From Paraburkholderia tropica (GTDB lineage: Bacteria > Pseudomonadota > Gammaproteobacteria > Burkholderiales > Burkholderiaceae), in contig NZ_CAJZAR010000072.1 in assembly GCF_914484835.1 (NCBI RefSeq), positions 1-64,000 of the forward strand: a stretch of DNA of 64,000 nt. The letters are read 5' to 3'. Positions 18,196-26,854 of the stretch are shown here, in pieces; the stretch's first letter is position 1, and each line of letters begins with the position of its first letter. Both the position numbers and the translations under genes were made by a program. The notes under the pieces are model-generated. The model did no database searches. It saw nothing but the letters and a program-made list of their open reading frames with translations, and was not told the DNA's origin.

Positions 18196-18734
18196 GCTGC
18201 CGAACCCGCTTGTGCCGCTTGTGCCGCACGGCGGCGGAACAGCGGCGACGGTTCGTCGAACGCGCCCTGGTACTGCACCGTGAATTCCGTGAACGCCTTC
18301 AGCGCGTCGTGGATGTCCTTGTCGGCGCGCAGCGCGTAGGCGTCGAAGCCGCAGCGCTCGTAGAAGCGCAGCTGGTCGCGCAGCACGTCGCCGATCGCGC
18401 GGATCTCGCCCTTGTAGCCATAACGCTCGCGCAGCAGACGCGCGATCGAATAGCCGCGGCCGTCGCGGAACACCGGGAAGTCGATCGCGATCAGCGCGAT
18501 CTTGTCGAAGTCGGCGACCACGTCAGCCGGTTCGCTGTCCGGCGCGAGCCACACGCCGAGTTCGTCCTTGCCGCGCGCGGCCAGCGCGTCGCGGTTGGCC
18601 TGCCAGTACGCGAACGGAACCAGCACCTTGCCTGCGGGCAGCGCAGCCACGTCGGGCAGCACGCCGTCTTCCGCGGCGCGCACGACCTGCCAGCTGTCTT
18701 CAACGATCTCGCGATTCTTGATGATCAATGCCAT
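18192..18734 (-). CDS. DUF934 family protein, sulfite reductase neighbour
   Basis: A 180-residue protein starting MALIIKNREIVEDSWQVV with the central FPVFRDGRGYSIARLLRERYGYKGEIRAIGD typical of DUF934. These proteins are found almost always beside one-component sulfite reductases and are thought to help them, perhaps in electron delivery, but the role is not proven. It lies 31 bp after the reductase and overlaps cysH by four bases, so all three are co-transcribed. Confidence 0.9.
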   Translation of the reverse strand: MALIIKNREIVEDSWQVVRAAEDGVLPDVAALPAGKVLVPFAYWQANRDALAARGKDELGVWLAPDSEPADVVADFDKIALIAIDFPVFRDGRGYSIARLLRERYGYKGEIRAIGDVLRDQLRFYERCGFDAYALRADKDIHDALKAFTEFTVQYQGAFDEPSPLFRRRAAQAAQAGSAA

Positions 18735-18765
18735 TGCTTAACTCTCGTATCTCGTTGCGGGCGGA

Positions 18766-20445
18766 TCAGGCGTGGGCCGGCTGGCGCGATGCGTACACGC
18801 GCTCCTTGAACGGGCCCATGCCGATGCGGTCGTACGTGTCGATGAAACGCTCGCCGTCGATGCGGTTTTCGACAAACGTGTCGATCACCTTCTGCACCAC
18901 GTCGGGCATCTCTTCCGCCGAGAACGACGGGCCGATCACGCGGCCAAGGCGCGCGCCGTTGGCGCCGGTGCCCTGCTCACCGCCGAGCGTGACCTGATAC
19001 CACTCCGAACCGTCCTTATCCACGCCCAGCACGCCGATATTGCCGACGTGGTGATGACCGCACGCATTAATGCAGCCCGAGATGTTGAACGTCAGGTCGC
19101 CCAGGTCGTAGACGAAATCGAGGTCGCTGAAACGCTGCTGGATCGCTTCGGCGATCGGCAGCGACTTGGCGTTCGCGAGCGAGCAGAAGTCGCCGCCCGG
19201 GCACGCGATGATGTCGGTCAGCAGGCCGACGTTGGCCGTCGCGAAACCGACTGCCTTCGCCTTTTCCCACAGCGCGAACAGGTCCTGCTTCTTCACGTCC
19301 GCGAGAATCAGGTTCTGCTCGTGCGAGACGCGCACCTGGCTGAACGAGTACTCGTCGGCCCAGTCGGCCACGGCTTCCATCTGCACGTCGGTCGCGTCGC
19401 CGGGGGCGATGCCCTGCGGCTTGAGCGAGAGCGTGACCGAAGCGTAGCCCGGCACGCGGTGCGGACGCACGTTGCGCTCGACCCAGCGTGCGAACGCGCG
19501 GTTTTCGAGCAGATGCTTTTCGTACGAGGTGTCGGTGTCGGTCAGCTTTTCGTAGGCCGGCGGCGCGAAGTATTGCGACACGCGGTCCACTTCAGCCTGC
19601 GTGATCGTCGACGGGCCGTCCTTCAGGTGCTGCCACTCTTCTTCCACTTGCTGCGCGAACTTCTCGGGCGACAGCGCCTTCACGAGAATCTTGATACGCG
19701 CCTTGTAGAGGTTGTCGCGGCGGCCATAGCGGTTGTACACGCGCAGCACGGCTTCGCAGTAGGTCAGCAGATGCTGCCACGGCAGGTCGCGCTTGATGAT
19801 CGCGCCGATGATCGGCGTACGGCCCAGACCGCCGCCCGCGAGAATGCTCGCGACGACTTCGCCCTGCTCGTTGCGGTCGAGGTAGACGCCCAGATCGTGA
19901 ATCTGCACGGCGGCGCGGTCTTCCTTCGAACCCGAAACGGCGATCTTGAACTTGCGCGGCAGCCACGCGAATTCGGGGTGGAACGTCGACCACTGACGCA
20001 TGATCTCGGCCCACGGACGCGGATCGATGACTTCGTCGGGCGCGACGCCCGCGAACTGGTCGGCGGTGATGTTGCGGATGCAGTTGCCCGAGGTCTGGAT
20101 GCCGTGCATCTGGACCGACGCGAGCTTGCGCAGGATTTCGGGCGTTTCTTCGAGCTTGATCCAGTTGTACTGGATGTTCGAGCGCGTCGAGAAGTGGCCG
20201 TAACCGCGGTCGTGCTCGCGCGCGATGGTGCCGAGCATGCGCATCTGGTCGCTGCGCAGATTGCCGTACGGAATCGCGATGCGATGCATGTAGGCGTGGC
20301 GCTGGTAGTACAGGCCGTTTTGCAGACGCAGCGGGCGGAATTCTTCTTCGCTCAATTCGCCCGACAGGCGGCGGCGAACCTGGTCGCTGTATTGCGCGAC
20401 GCGCTCGTCGACGATGGTCTGGTCGTACTGATCGTATTGGTACAT
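18766..20445 (-). CDS. cysI: One-component siroheme nitrite/sulfite reductase
   Basis: A 559-residue hemoprotein with two repeated ferredoxin-like/siroheme halves. Cluster and siroheme ligands are in CPGGDFC (Cys415, Cys421) and GCINACGHH (Cys458, Cys462). It reduces sulfite to sulfide by six electrons for cysteine synthesis. There is no cysJ flavoprotein next to it, so electrons presumably come from ferredoxin or through DUF934. Start MYQYDQYDQT (ATG 20445) is preferred to a TTG 24 bases upstream. It is the first gene of the block and is divergent from the CysB-type regulator. Confidence 0.92.
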   Translation of the reverse strand: MYQYDQYDQTIVDERVAQYSDQVRRRLSGELSEEEFRPLRLQNGLYYQRHAYMHRIAIPYGNLRSDQMRMLGTIAREHDRGYGHFSTRSNIQYNWIKLEETPEILRKLASVQMHGIQTSGNCIRNITADQFAGVAPDEVIDPRPWAEIMRQWSTFHPEFAWLPRKFKIAVSGSKEDRAAVQIHDLGVYLDRNEQGEVVASILAGGGLGRTPIIGAIIKRDLPWQHLLTYCEAVLRVYNRYGRRDNLYKARIKILVKALSPEKFAQQVEEEWQHLKDGPSTITQAEVDRVSQYFAPPAYEKLTDTDTSYEKHLLENRAFARWVERNVRPHRVPGYASVTLSLKPQGIAPGDATDVQMEAVADWADEYSFSQVRVSHEQNLILADVKKQDLFALWEKAKAVGFATANVGLLTDIIACPGGDFCSLANAKSLPIAEAIQQRFSDLDFVYDLGDLTFNISGCINACGHHHVGNIGVLGVDKDGSEWYQVTLGGEQGTGANGARLGRVIGPSFSAEEMPDVVQKVIDTFVENRIDGERFIDTYDRIGMGPFKERVYASRQPAHA

Positions 20446-20551
20446 TCGGGGACCCCAGGGTTGTATCAATCGCGGCGTTCCGGTTACGCCGCGCTCTCCG
20501 ACTTCGACTTCGCTATTTCTGTTCCAGCCCGACCGGCACCTTCAACTCGCC

Positions 20552-20569
20552 GGTCATTTGCTAATGACC
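20552..20569. promoter_or_regulatory. Palindrome in the AT-rich sulfite reductase / CysB-type divergent promoter region
   Basis: Perfect 7-bp inverted repeat GGTCATT-TGCT-AATGACC in a 224-bp intergenic region whose right half (20570-20669) is markedly AT-rich. It is placed upstream of the sulfite reductase operon and is a likely operator or leader hairpin. Binding by the CysB-type regulator is inferred from position only. Confidence 0.45.
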
Positions 20570-20669
20570 AAAACAGATATCCATATTGGAAAAGTTGGGG
20601 AAATGGTAATAAACTCGCCTTATATTTCAAACGATTCAAAAATCAGGTTGATATGCCAAGGGGTTATAT

Positions 20670-21611
20670 ATGAACCTCCACCAGTTCCGCTTCGTGCGCG
20701 AGGCCGTGCGCCAGAATTTCAACCTCACGGAAGCGGCGAAGGCCCTGTATACCAGTCAGCCCGGCGTCTCGAAGGCGATCATCGAGCTGGAGGATGAATT
20801 AGGGGTCGAAATCTTCACGCGCCACGGCAAACGCGTGCGCTCGCTCACGGAACCCGGCCGGATCATCCTCGCCTCCGTGGAGCGCATTCTTCAGGAAGTG
20901 GAGAGCCTCAAGCGCGTAGGTAAGGACTATGCGGCCCAGGATCAAGGCAACCTGGTGATCGCGGCCACGCACACGCAGGCGCGCTACTCGCTGCCGGGCG
21001 CCATCGCCGAGTTCAAGCGGCGCTTCCCGAAGGTCCACCTTTCGATTCTGCAAGGTAGCCCGACCCAGGTCGCGGAGATGGTGCTGCACGACCAGGCCGA
21101 CCTGGCGATCGCCACCGAGGCGATCTCCAACTATAAGGAACTGGTCTCGCTGCCCTGCTTCACCTGGCATCACGTGGCCGTGATGCTACCCGATCATCCG
21201 CTGCTGGAACGCAAGCCGCTCTCGCTCGACGATCTGGCCCAATTTCCGCTGATTACCTACGACAACGCGTTCGCGGGCCGCACCAAGATCAACGAGGCGT
21301 TCCGCCTGCGCGGGCTCTCGCCCGACATCGTGCTCGAAGCCATCGACGCGGACGTGATCAAGACCTATGTGGAACTGGGTCTGGGCGTGGGGATCATGGC
21401 CGATATCGCCTTCAACGCCGAGCGCGACCGCCATCTGCGCGCCGTGCCGGTGGGGCACCTGTTCGGCAGCAACGTGACGCGCGTGGCGCTCAAGCAGGGC
21501 GCGTATCTGCGCAGTTATGTCTACACGCTCGTGGAACTGCTTTCGCCGAGCCTGAACCGCAAGCTGATCGAACAGGCGCTCAAGGGCGAGCACGAGACCT
21601 ACGAGCTGTAA
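20670..21611 (+). CDS. CysB-type LysR regulator of sulfur assimilation
   Basis: A 313-residue LysR regulator starting MNLHQFRFVREAVRQNFNLT with the helix-turn-helix in ALYTSQPGVSKAIIELEDELG; this is the CysB/Cbl subgroup N-terminus. The ligand domain keeps THTQARYSLPGAI, which in CysB contacts the sulfate or acetylserine ligand. It is divergent from the sulfite reductase operon and very likely activates it under sulfur limitation. Burkholderia relatives have more than one CysB paralogue (CysB, SsuR), so I leave the symbol open. Confidence 0.9.
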   Translation: MNLHQFRFVREAVRQNFNLTEAAKALYTSQPGVSKAIIELEDELGVEIFTRHGKRVRSLTEPGRIILASVERILQEVESLKRVGKDYAAQDQGNLVIAATHTQARYSLPGAIAEFKRRFPKVHLSILQGSPTQVAEMVLHDQADLAIATEAISNYKELVSLPCFTWHHVAVMLPDHPLLERKPLSLDDLAQFPLITYDNAFAGRTKINEAFRLRGLSPDIVLEAIDADVIKTYVELGLGVGIMADIAFNAERDRHLRAVPVGHLFGSNVTRVALKQGAYLRSYVYTLVELLSPSLNRKLIEQALKGEHETYEL

Positions 21612-21750
21612 GCGAAGGGAATGTTGGCGACAGGCACGCCGGATGTGGGGTCGGCGGCCCGTCGGCGGCCGCGCCGCGCTCACTCAGGTTCACACCCACT
21701 ACTAACTAGATAGAACGCTTCTCGCTTTTTTCCTTCCTGGAGACCGCTGC

Positions 21751-22947
21751 ATGAAGTCGTATCTGCGTCTGAGTCGTCTGAGTTCCCTGCGCCCTGCCTT
21801 TCGTCCACTGGCCGTCGCCGCCGCCTTCGCGCTCGGCGCTGCCGCCCCGGCCGCGCACGCCGACCTCAAGGTGGGCATCGACCTGTCGAGCACCGGCCCC
21901 GCCGCCGCCATCGGCATCACGAGCAAGAACGCCATGCTGATGTGGCCGCCGACCATCGCCGGGCAGAAAGCCGATTACATCGTGCTCGACGACGGCTCGG
22001 ACCCAGGCGCCGCGGTGCGCAACATCCGCAAGCTCATCAACGAGGATCACGTCGACGTGATCGTCGGGCCGAACATCACGCCCGCCGCGCTCGCGGCGCT
22101 CGACGCCGTGGCCGAAAGCAAGACGCCGATGATCACGCTGGTGGGCTCGGCTTCCGTGGTCGAACCGCAGCAAGGCGCGCGCACCTGGGCGTTCAAGATG
22201 GCGCAGACCGACGCCGCGATGGCCGACGTGATGACGCGCTACATGGCCGCGCACGGCGTGAAGACGGTGGGCTTCATCGGTTTCGCGGACAGCTACGGCG
22301 ATAGCTGGCTCAACGAGTTCACGAAATTCGCGAAGGAACGCAACCTCCAGATCGTCGCGACCGAGCGCTTCAACCGCAGCGATGCGAGCGTGACCGGCCA
22401 GATCCTCAAGCTGATCGCCGCGAAACCCGACGCCGTGCTGATCGCGGGCGCGGGCACGCCGACCGTGCTGCCGCAGCGCACGCTGGTCGAGCGCGGCTAC
22501 AAGGGCGCGATCTATCAGACGCATGGCATTGCCACGCCCGAATTCATCAAGCTGGGCGGCAAGGACGTGGAAGGCACGCTGTTCCCGACCCAGCCCGTGG
22601 TGGTGGCGCGCACGCTGCCCGCCGACCAGCCCGCGCAGAAAGCGGCGCTCGCTTTCGTGGATGCCTATGAGGCCAAATACGGCCCCGGCACCGTCACGCA
22701 GTTCGCGGGCGACGCCGCCGGCGTGTACCCGCGCCTCGCGGACGCCGTGACGCGCGCGCTCAAGACCGCACAGCCCGGCACCGAGGCGTTCCGTGTGGCG
22801 CTGCGCAGCGAACTGGAGCACGCGCACGAACTGGTCGTGCCCAACGGCGTGGTCAACACGAGCGAGAAGGACCACGTGGGTCTGGACCAGCGCGCGAGCG
22901 TGATGGGCACGATCCGCGGCGGGAAGTTCGTGTATCTGGCGCAGTGA
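21751..22947 (+). CDS. Orphan branched-chain-amino-acid-type ABC substrate-binding protein
   Basis: A 398-residue periplasmic protein with a signal peptide ending at AAHADLK (about residue 37) and the Leu/Ile/Val-binding fold (KVGIDLSSTGPAAAIG, IVGPNITPAALAAL, GFIGFADSYGDSW). No permease or ATPase is adjacent, so it must share membrane parts encoded elsewhere or act as a sensor. Ligand unknown. It lies 139 bp after the CysB-type regulator on the same strand, so a sulfur-containing ligand is conceivable but unproven. Confidence 0.88.
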   Translation: MKSYLRLSRLSSLRPAFRPLAVAAAFALGAAAPAAHADLKVGIDLSSTGPAAAIGITSKNAMLMWPPTIAGQKADYIVLDDGSDPGAAVRNIRKLINEDHVDVIVGPNITPAALAALDAVAESKTPMITLVGSASVVEPQQGARTWAFKMAQTDAAMADVMTRYMAAHGVKTVGFIGFADSYGDSWLNEFTKFAKERNLQIVATERFNRSDASVTGQILKLIAAKPDAVLIAGAGTPTVLPQRTLVERGYKGAIYQTHGIATPEFIKLGGKDVEGTLFPTQPVVVARTLPADQPAQKAALAFVDAYEAKYGPGTVTQFAGDAAGVYPRLADAVTRALKTAQPGTEAFRVALRSELEHAHELVVPNGVVNTSEKDHVGLDQRASVMGTIRGGKFVYLAQ

Positions 22948-22972
22948 GTTGGTGAGGCGACATGAAGCGGCG

Positions 22973-23257
22973 CTAGCTTCGGCGCGCGCGCCGCTTCGCG
23001 AAATGCGCCTCGACCGCCTCGGCCTCCACGGCGGGGCGCGGGTCTTCGAGCGCTTCCCGCACTTTCGCGCGGAACCACGCGTCGTGCGTGGCCGGATCGA
23101 CGGCGAAATCGACCGGCAGCGCGCCCTCGTTCGCGACGCGCGTCAGCAGGATGCGCACGGCATCCGACACCGTGAGCCCCATCTTTTCCAGCACCACCGT
23201 GGCGCGCTCTTTCAACGCCGGATCGATGCGGACCTGTACCAATGCGCTTGCGCCCAT
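22973..23257 (-). CDS. RelB/DinJ-type antitoxin without a partner toxin
   Basis: A 94-residue protein with a ribbon-helix-helix N-terminus (LVQVRIDPALKERATVVLEK, then MGLTVSDAVRILLTRVANEG) and the trailing GALPVDF motif of the RelB/DinJ family. In known pairs the antitoxin represses its own promoter and neutralises a RelE/YafQ RNase. GAGGGAG lies upstream of the ATG at 23257, which is preferred to the longer frame from 23326. There is no toxin gene on either side: 26 bp downstream is the end of the binding-protein gene and 170 bp upstream is empty. Confidence 0.82.
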   Translation of the reverse strand: MGASALVQVRIDPALKERATVVLEKMGLTVSDAVRILLTRVANEGALPVDFAVDPATHDAWFRAKVREALEDPRPAVEAEAVEAHFAKRRARRS

Positions 23258-23428
23258 CGCCTGACTCCCTCGCGTGGTAATCGACGCCGCATTGTAATTC
23301 AACTGTATGACGTTAGACATGAGCATCCTTGAAGCGTGTTAGACACGCCGCAAGTTTTGCCCTGTCCCGAAATACGCGCCATTCATCCGAATGGCTAACG
23401 AGCTAACGATGCTCGCCGATCCGCGAAC

Positions 23429-24580
23429 TCACGCGAGCGCGCGCCACGCCCCGTCGGCGGCACTACTGGCCAGCACCGCTTCGATAAAGCGCAGCCCGGC
23501 CACGCCGTCGTCGACGGTCGTGAGCAGACGGCTTGCGGGCGGCGGCGGCTGACCCGCGTCGCGCGCGCGGATCTGCGCCGCCGCGTCGCGGTACAGCTGC
23601 GCGAACGCTTCCAGATACCCTTCGGGATGCCCCGGCGGCACGCGCGTCGCGTGCGATGCCGCCGCGCCCGTCACGCGTCCGCGCGTGAGCCGCTGCGCCT
23701 CGCCGCCCTGCGGCGTGAGCCACAACACGTTCGGTTCCTCCTGATCGAACGCGAGCCCCGCCTTCGTGCCGTAGACGCGCAGCCGCAGCGCGTTCTCCGC
23801 GCCGCTCGCCACCTGGCTCGCCCACAGCATGCCGCGCGCGCCGTTCGCGTAACGCAGCATCGCCTGCACGTGATCGTCGATACGCCGTCCCGGCACGAAC
23901 GTATGCACCTCCGCGGCGACCGCCACCGGCTCCATACCACTCACGAACGCCGCCAGCTGATACGCATGCGTGCCGATATCGCCGAGACAACCGGCCGGGC
24001 CCGCCAGCGCCGGATCGGTACGCCAGCTCGCCTGACGATTGCGGCTGTCGGCGCCGCCCTGCTCGATCGGATTCGCGAGCCAATCCTGCGCGTACTCCAC
24101 CTGCACGACGCGCACCTCGCCCAGTTCGCCCGCCGCCACGAGTTCGCGCGCGTGACGCACGAGCGGATAACCGGAATACGTATGCGTAAGCGCGAACACC
24201 ACGTTCGCGTCGCGCGCGTGCCGGGCGAGCGCGCGCGCTTCGTCGAGCGACACCGTCAGCGGCTTATCGCAGATCACGTGGATGCCCGCATCCATGAACG
24301 CATGCGCAACGCTCGCGTGCAGATGATTCGGCGTAACGATCGCAACCGCGTCGATGCCATCCGTGCGCCCGCCCTCCTCGCGCGCCATCTCGCGCCAGTC
24401 GGCGTAACTGCGCGCGAGGCCGATCGCTTCGGCGCTCGCCTGTGCGCGGGCCGCATCCGACGACAACGCGCCCGCCACCAGTTCGAAGTCGTCGTCGAGA
24501 CGCGCCGCGATCCGATGCACCGCGCCGATAAACGCGCCCTCGCCGCCGCCCACCATGCCGAGTCTCAATCTGCGTGTCAT
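23429..24580 (-). CDS. Gfo/Idh/MocA family oxidoreductase
   Basis: A 383-residue NAD(P)-dependent dehydrogenase. The N-terminal Rossmann fold has GMVGGGEGAFIGAVH; the catalytic-region motif CDKPLT (in HVICDKPLTVSLDEA) and GDIGTHAYQLA are present. Members oxidise sugars or inositols, or their derivatives, at one hydroxyl. It is the last gene of the LacI-controlled sugar block, 31 bp after the TIM-barrel gene. The exact substrate is unknown. Confidence 0.9.
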   Translation of the reverse strand: MTRRLRLGMVGGGEGAFIGAVHRIAARLDDDFELVAGALSSDAARAQASAEAIGLARSYADWREMAREEGGRTDGIDAVAIVTPNHLHASVAHAFMDAGIHVICDKPLTVSLDEARALARHARDANVVFALTHTYSGYPLVRHARELVAAGELGEVRVVQVEYAQDWLANPIEQGGADSRNRQASWRTDPALAGPAGCLGDIGTHAYQLAAFVSGMEPVAVAAEVHTFVPGRRIDDHVQAMLRYANGARGMLWASQVASGAENALRLRVYGTKAGLAFDQEEPNVLWLTPQGGEAQRLTRGRVTGAAASHATRVPPGHPEGYLEAFAQLYRDAAAQIRARDAGQPPPPASRLLTTVDDGVAGLRFIEAVLASSAADGAWRALA

Positions 24581-24611
24581 TACCTTGCTCCTGGTTGTCC
24601 TCCGTTACCTG

Positions 24612-25661
24612 TCAGAGACCCAGCACGCCTTTCAGTTGCGCGTCGTCCACGCCGCTGCCCGCGAAGTCGTCGAACGCATGCTCAGCCACGCGGATCAGAT
24701 GCCGCTTGATGAACTCCGCGCCCTCGCGCGCGCCGTCGTGCGGATGCTTGAGCGCGCATTCCCATTCGAGCACCGCCCAGCCCGGAAAGTCGTACTGCGT
24801 GAGCTTCGAGAAGATCGCGCCGAAATCGATCTGCCCGTCGCCGAGCGAACGAAAACGTCCCGCGCGCTCGACCCAGCCGCTGTAGCCGCCATACACGCCC
24901 TGCTTGCCCGTGGGCCGGAACTCCGCATCCTTCACGTGAAAAGCCTTGATGCGCGCGTGATAGATGTCGATGAACGCGAGGTAATCGAGCTGCTGAAGCA
25001 CGAAATGGCTCGGGTCGTAGAGGATGTTCGCGCGCGGATGATCGTCCACGGCGGCGAGAAAGCGCTCGAAGGTCACGCCGTCGTGCAGGTCCTCGCCCGG
25101 ATGCAGTTCGTAGCAGACATCGACGCCCGCTTCGTCGAACGCATCGAGTATCGGCCGCCAGCGGCGCGCGAGTTCGTCGAACGCGGCCTCGACGAGACCG
25201 GACGGACGCTGCGGCCACGGATACACATACGGCCACGCGAGCGCGCCCGAAAACGTCACGTGCGCGCTCAAGCCCAGATTGCGCGAGGCGCGCGCGGCCA
25301 GCTTCAGTTGATCGATGGCCCACGCCGTGCGCGCCTCGCGATTGCCGCGCACGTGCGGCGCGGCGAAGCCGTCGAACAGCGCGTCATACGCCGGATGCAC
25401 GGCCACCAGTTGCCCTTGCAGATGCGTCGACAACTCGGTGATCGCGATGCCCGCATCGTCGGCGGTCTGACGCAGCTCGTCGCAATACGCCGTGCTCGTG
25501 GCCGCCTGTTCGAGATCGATCAGGCGCGTATCGGTCGGCACCTGAATGCCTTTGTAGCCCAGCTGCGCGGCCCACTGCGCCATATGCGCGAAGCTGTCGA
25601 ACGGCGCTTCCTCGCCCAGAAACTGGGCGAGGAAGATCGCCGGACCCTTGAGTGTTTTCAT
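24612..25661 (-). CDS. Xylose-isomerase-like TIM-barrel sugar isomerase/epimerase
   Basis: A 349-residue TIM-barrel protein of the AP endonuclease 2/IolE-like group. Probable metal ligands lie in YELHPGEDLHDG, YDPSHFVLQQLDY, FHVKDAEF and the C-terminal VLEWEC. These enzymes isomerise or epimerise keto-sugars, often in step with a Gfo/Idh dehydrogenase, which is the next gene here. Paired with a sugar ABC importer it suggests a catabolic path for an unusual sugar or cyclitol. Confidence 0.87.
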   Translation of the reverse strand: MKTLKGPAIFLAQFLGEEAPFDSFAHMAQWAAQLGYKGIQVPTDTRLIDLEQAATSTAYCDELRQTADDAGIAITELSTHLQGQLVAVHPAYDALFDGFAAPHVRGNREARTAWAIDQLKLAARASRNLGLSAHVTFSGALAWPYVYPWPQRPSGLVEAAFDELARRWRPILDAFDEAGVDVCYELHPGEDLHDGVTFERFLAAVDDHPRANILYDPSHFVLQQLDYLAFIDIYHARIKAFHVKDAEFRPTGKQGVYGGYSGWVERAGRFRSLGDGQIDFGAIFSKLTQYDFPGWAVLEWECALKHPHDGAREGAEFIKRHLIRVAEHAFDDFAGSGVDDAQLKGVLGL

Positions 25662-25767
25662 CGGTCCGAATCCTCGGCTGGGCCGCCGCGCCTCGCGCGA
25701 ACGCCACGCGATGCCACGCGACGCAACACAACGCGGCGGCGGTTAACTCACGAAGAAGCTCGCGCGT

Positions 25768-26748
25768 TCAGAACGGCGAATCCGGGAAATAGAACTGCCT
25801 GGCGTTCTCCTTCGTGATCAGCACCGAAGGAATGATCGTGGTCGGCGGCAGCGACTTGCCCGCGAGCCGCGCCTCGGCCGTGAGCTTGATCGCGTCGTAG
25901 ATGAACTTCGGCGAATACGACACGTCGGCCTGAATCAGCGGATCGCCGTCCATCACGCGCTTGACCATATCCTTCGAGCCCGCGCCGCCGAACACGATCT
26001 TGATGTCACTGCGTTTGGCCTGATCGATGGCCTTGAGCACGCCCACGGCCATGTCGTCGTCGGCGGCCCAGACGGCGTCGATGTGCTTGAAGCGCGTGAG
26101 AAAGTCCTGCATGGTCTTGAAGGCGTCGTCGCGATTCCAGTTCGCATACTTCGCGTCGAGAATCTTCATGCCCGGATAGTTCTTCAGCACCGCCGTGAAC
26201 GCGTTCCAGCGCTCGTTGTCGAGCGTGGTCGGAATGCCGCGCAGCGCGACGATATCGCCCTTGCCGTTCAACTGCTTCGCCAGATACTCGGCGGGAATCT
26301 TGCCGAACGCCGTGTTGTCGCCGGCCACGTAGGCGTCCTGCGCGCTCTTGTCGGTCAGGCCGCGATCGACCACCGTCACGTAGACGCCCTTCTTCTTCAC
26401 CTGCGCAACCGGCTGCGTGAGCGAAGCCGATTCATACGGGAAGATCACCAGCGCGTTGATCTTGTTGACGGTCACGAGGTCCTGCAACTGGTTCGCCTGA
26501 TCGGGCGCATTGGCCGCCGTCTTGACGATGATCTTCAGGTCGGGATGCGCCTTCTCCAGATCCTTCTTCGCCTCGTTCGCCCACCAGACGATGCCGCCCG
26601 TGAAGCCGTGGTCGGCCGTGGGGATGGCGACGCCGAGCGTCACCTTGTCGTCGGCGCGCGCCGGGGTTGACGTGAAAGGCGAAGCGAACATCGCCGCCAC
26701 GCCGAGCGTCAGCGCGCCTGTCCACATCGCACGAATCGTATTCTTCAT
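25768..26748 (-). CDS. Sugar ABC transporter periplasmic binding protein (ribose-type)
   Basis: A 326-residue protein with a signal peptide (MKNTIRAMWTGAL to ARADD, about residue 33) and the periplasmic-binding/LacI fold: VTLGVAIPTADHGFTGGIVW, ALVIFPYESASLTQPV, YVTVVDRGLTDKSA, AVWAADDDMAVGVLKAI. It captures a sugar for the adjacent importer. GGAGACGG precedes the ATG at 26748. The frame extends upstream without protein-like sequence. Confidence 0.92.
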   Translation of the reverse strand: MKNTIRAMWTGALTLGVAAMFASPFTSTPARADDKVTLGVAIPTADHGFTGGIVWWANEAKKDLEKAHPDLKIIVKTAANAPDQANQLQDLVTVNKINALVIFPYESASLTQPVAQVKKKGVYVTVVDRGLTDKSAQDAYVAGDNTAFGKIPAEYLAKQLNGKGDIVALRGIPTTLDNERWNAFTAVLKNYPGMKILDAKYANWNRDDAFKTMQDFLTRFKHIDAVWAADDDMAVGVLKAIDQAKRSDIKIVFGGAGSKDMVKRVMDGDPLIQADVSYSPKFIYDAIKLTAEARLAGKSLPPTTIIPSVLITKENARQFYFPDSPF

Positions 26749-26854
26749 GATGCCGTCTCCGATGATTGTTGTGCGGGCGCGCACGCCCGTCCTGTGAAAG
26801 CGTCTTGCACCGACGTTTTTGATTCGCCATCCGAAACAATTTCGACTCGACCGC

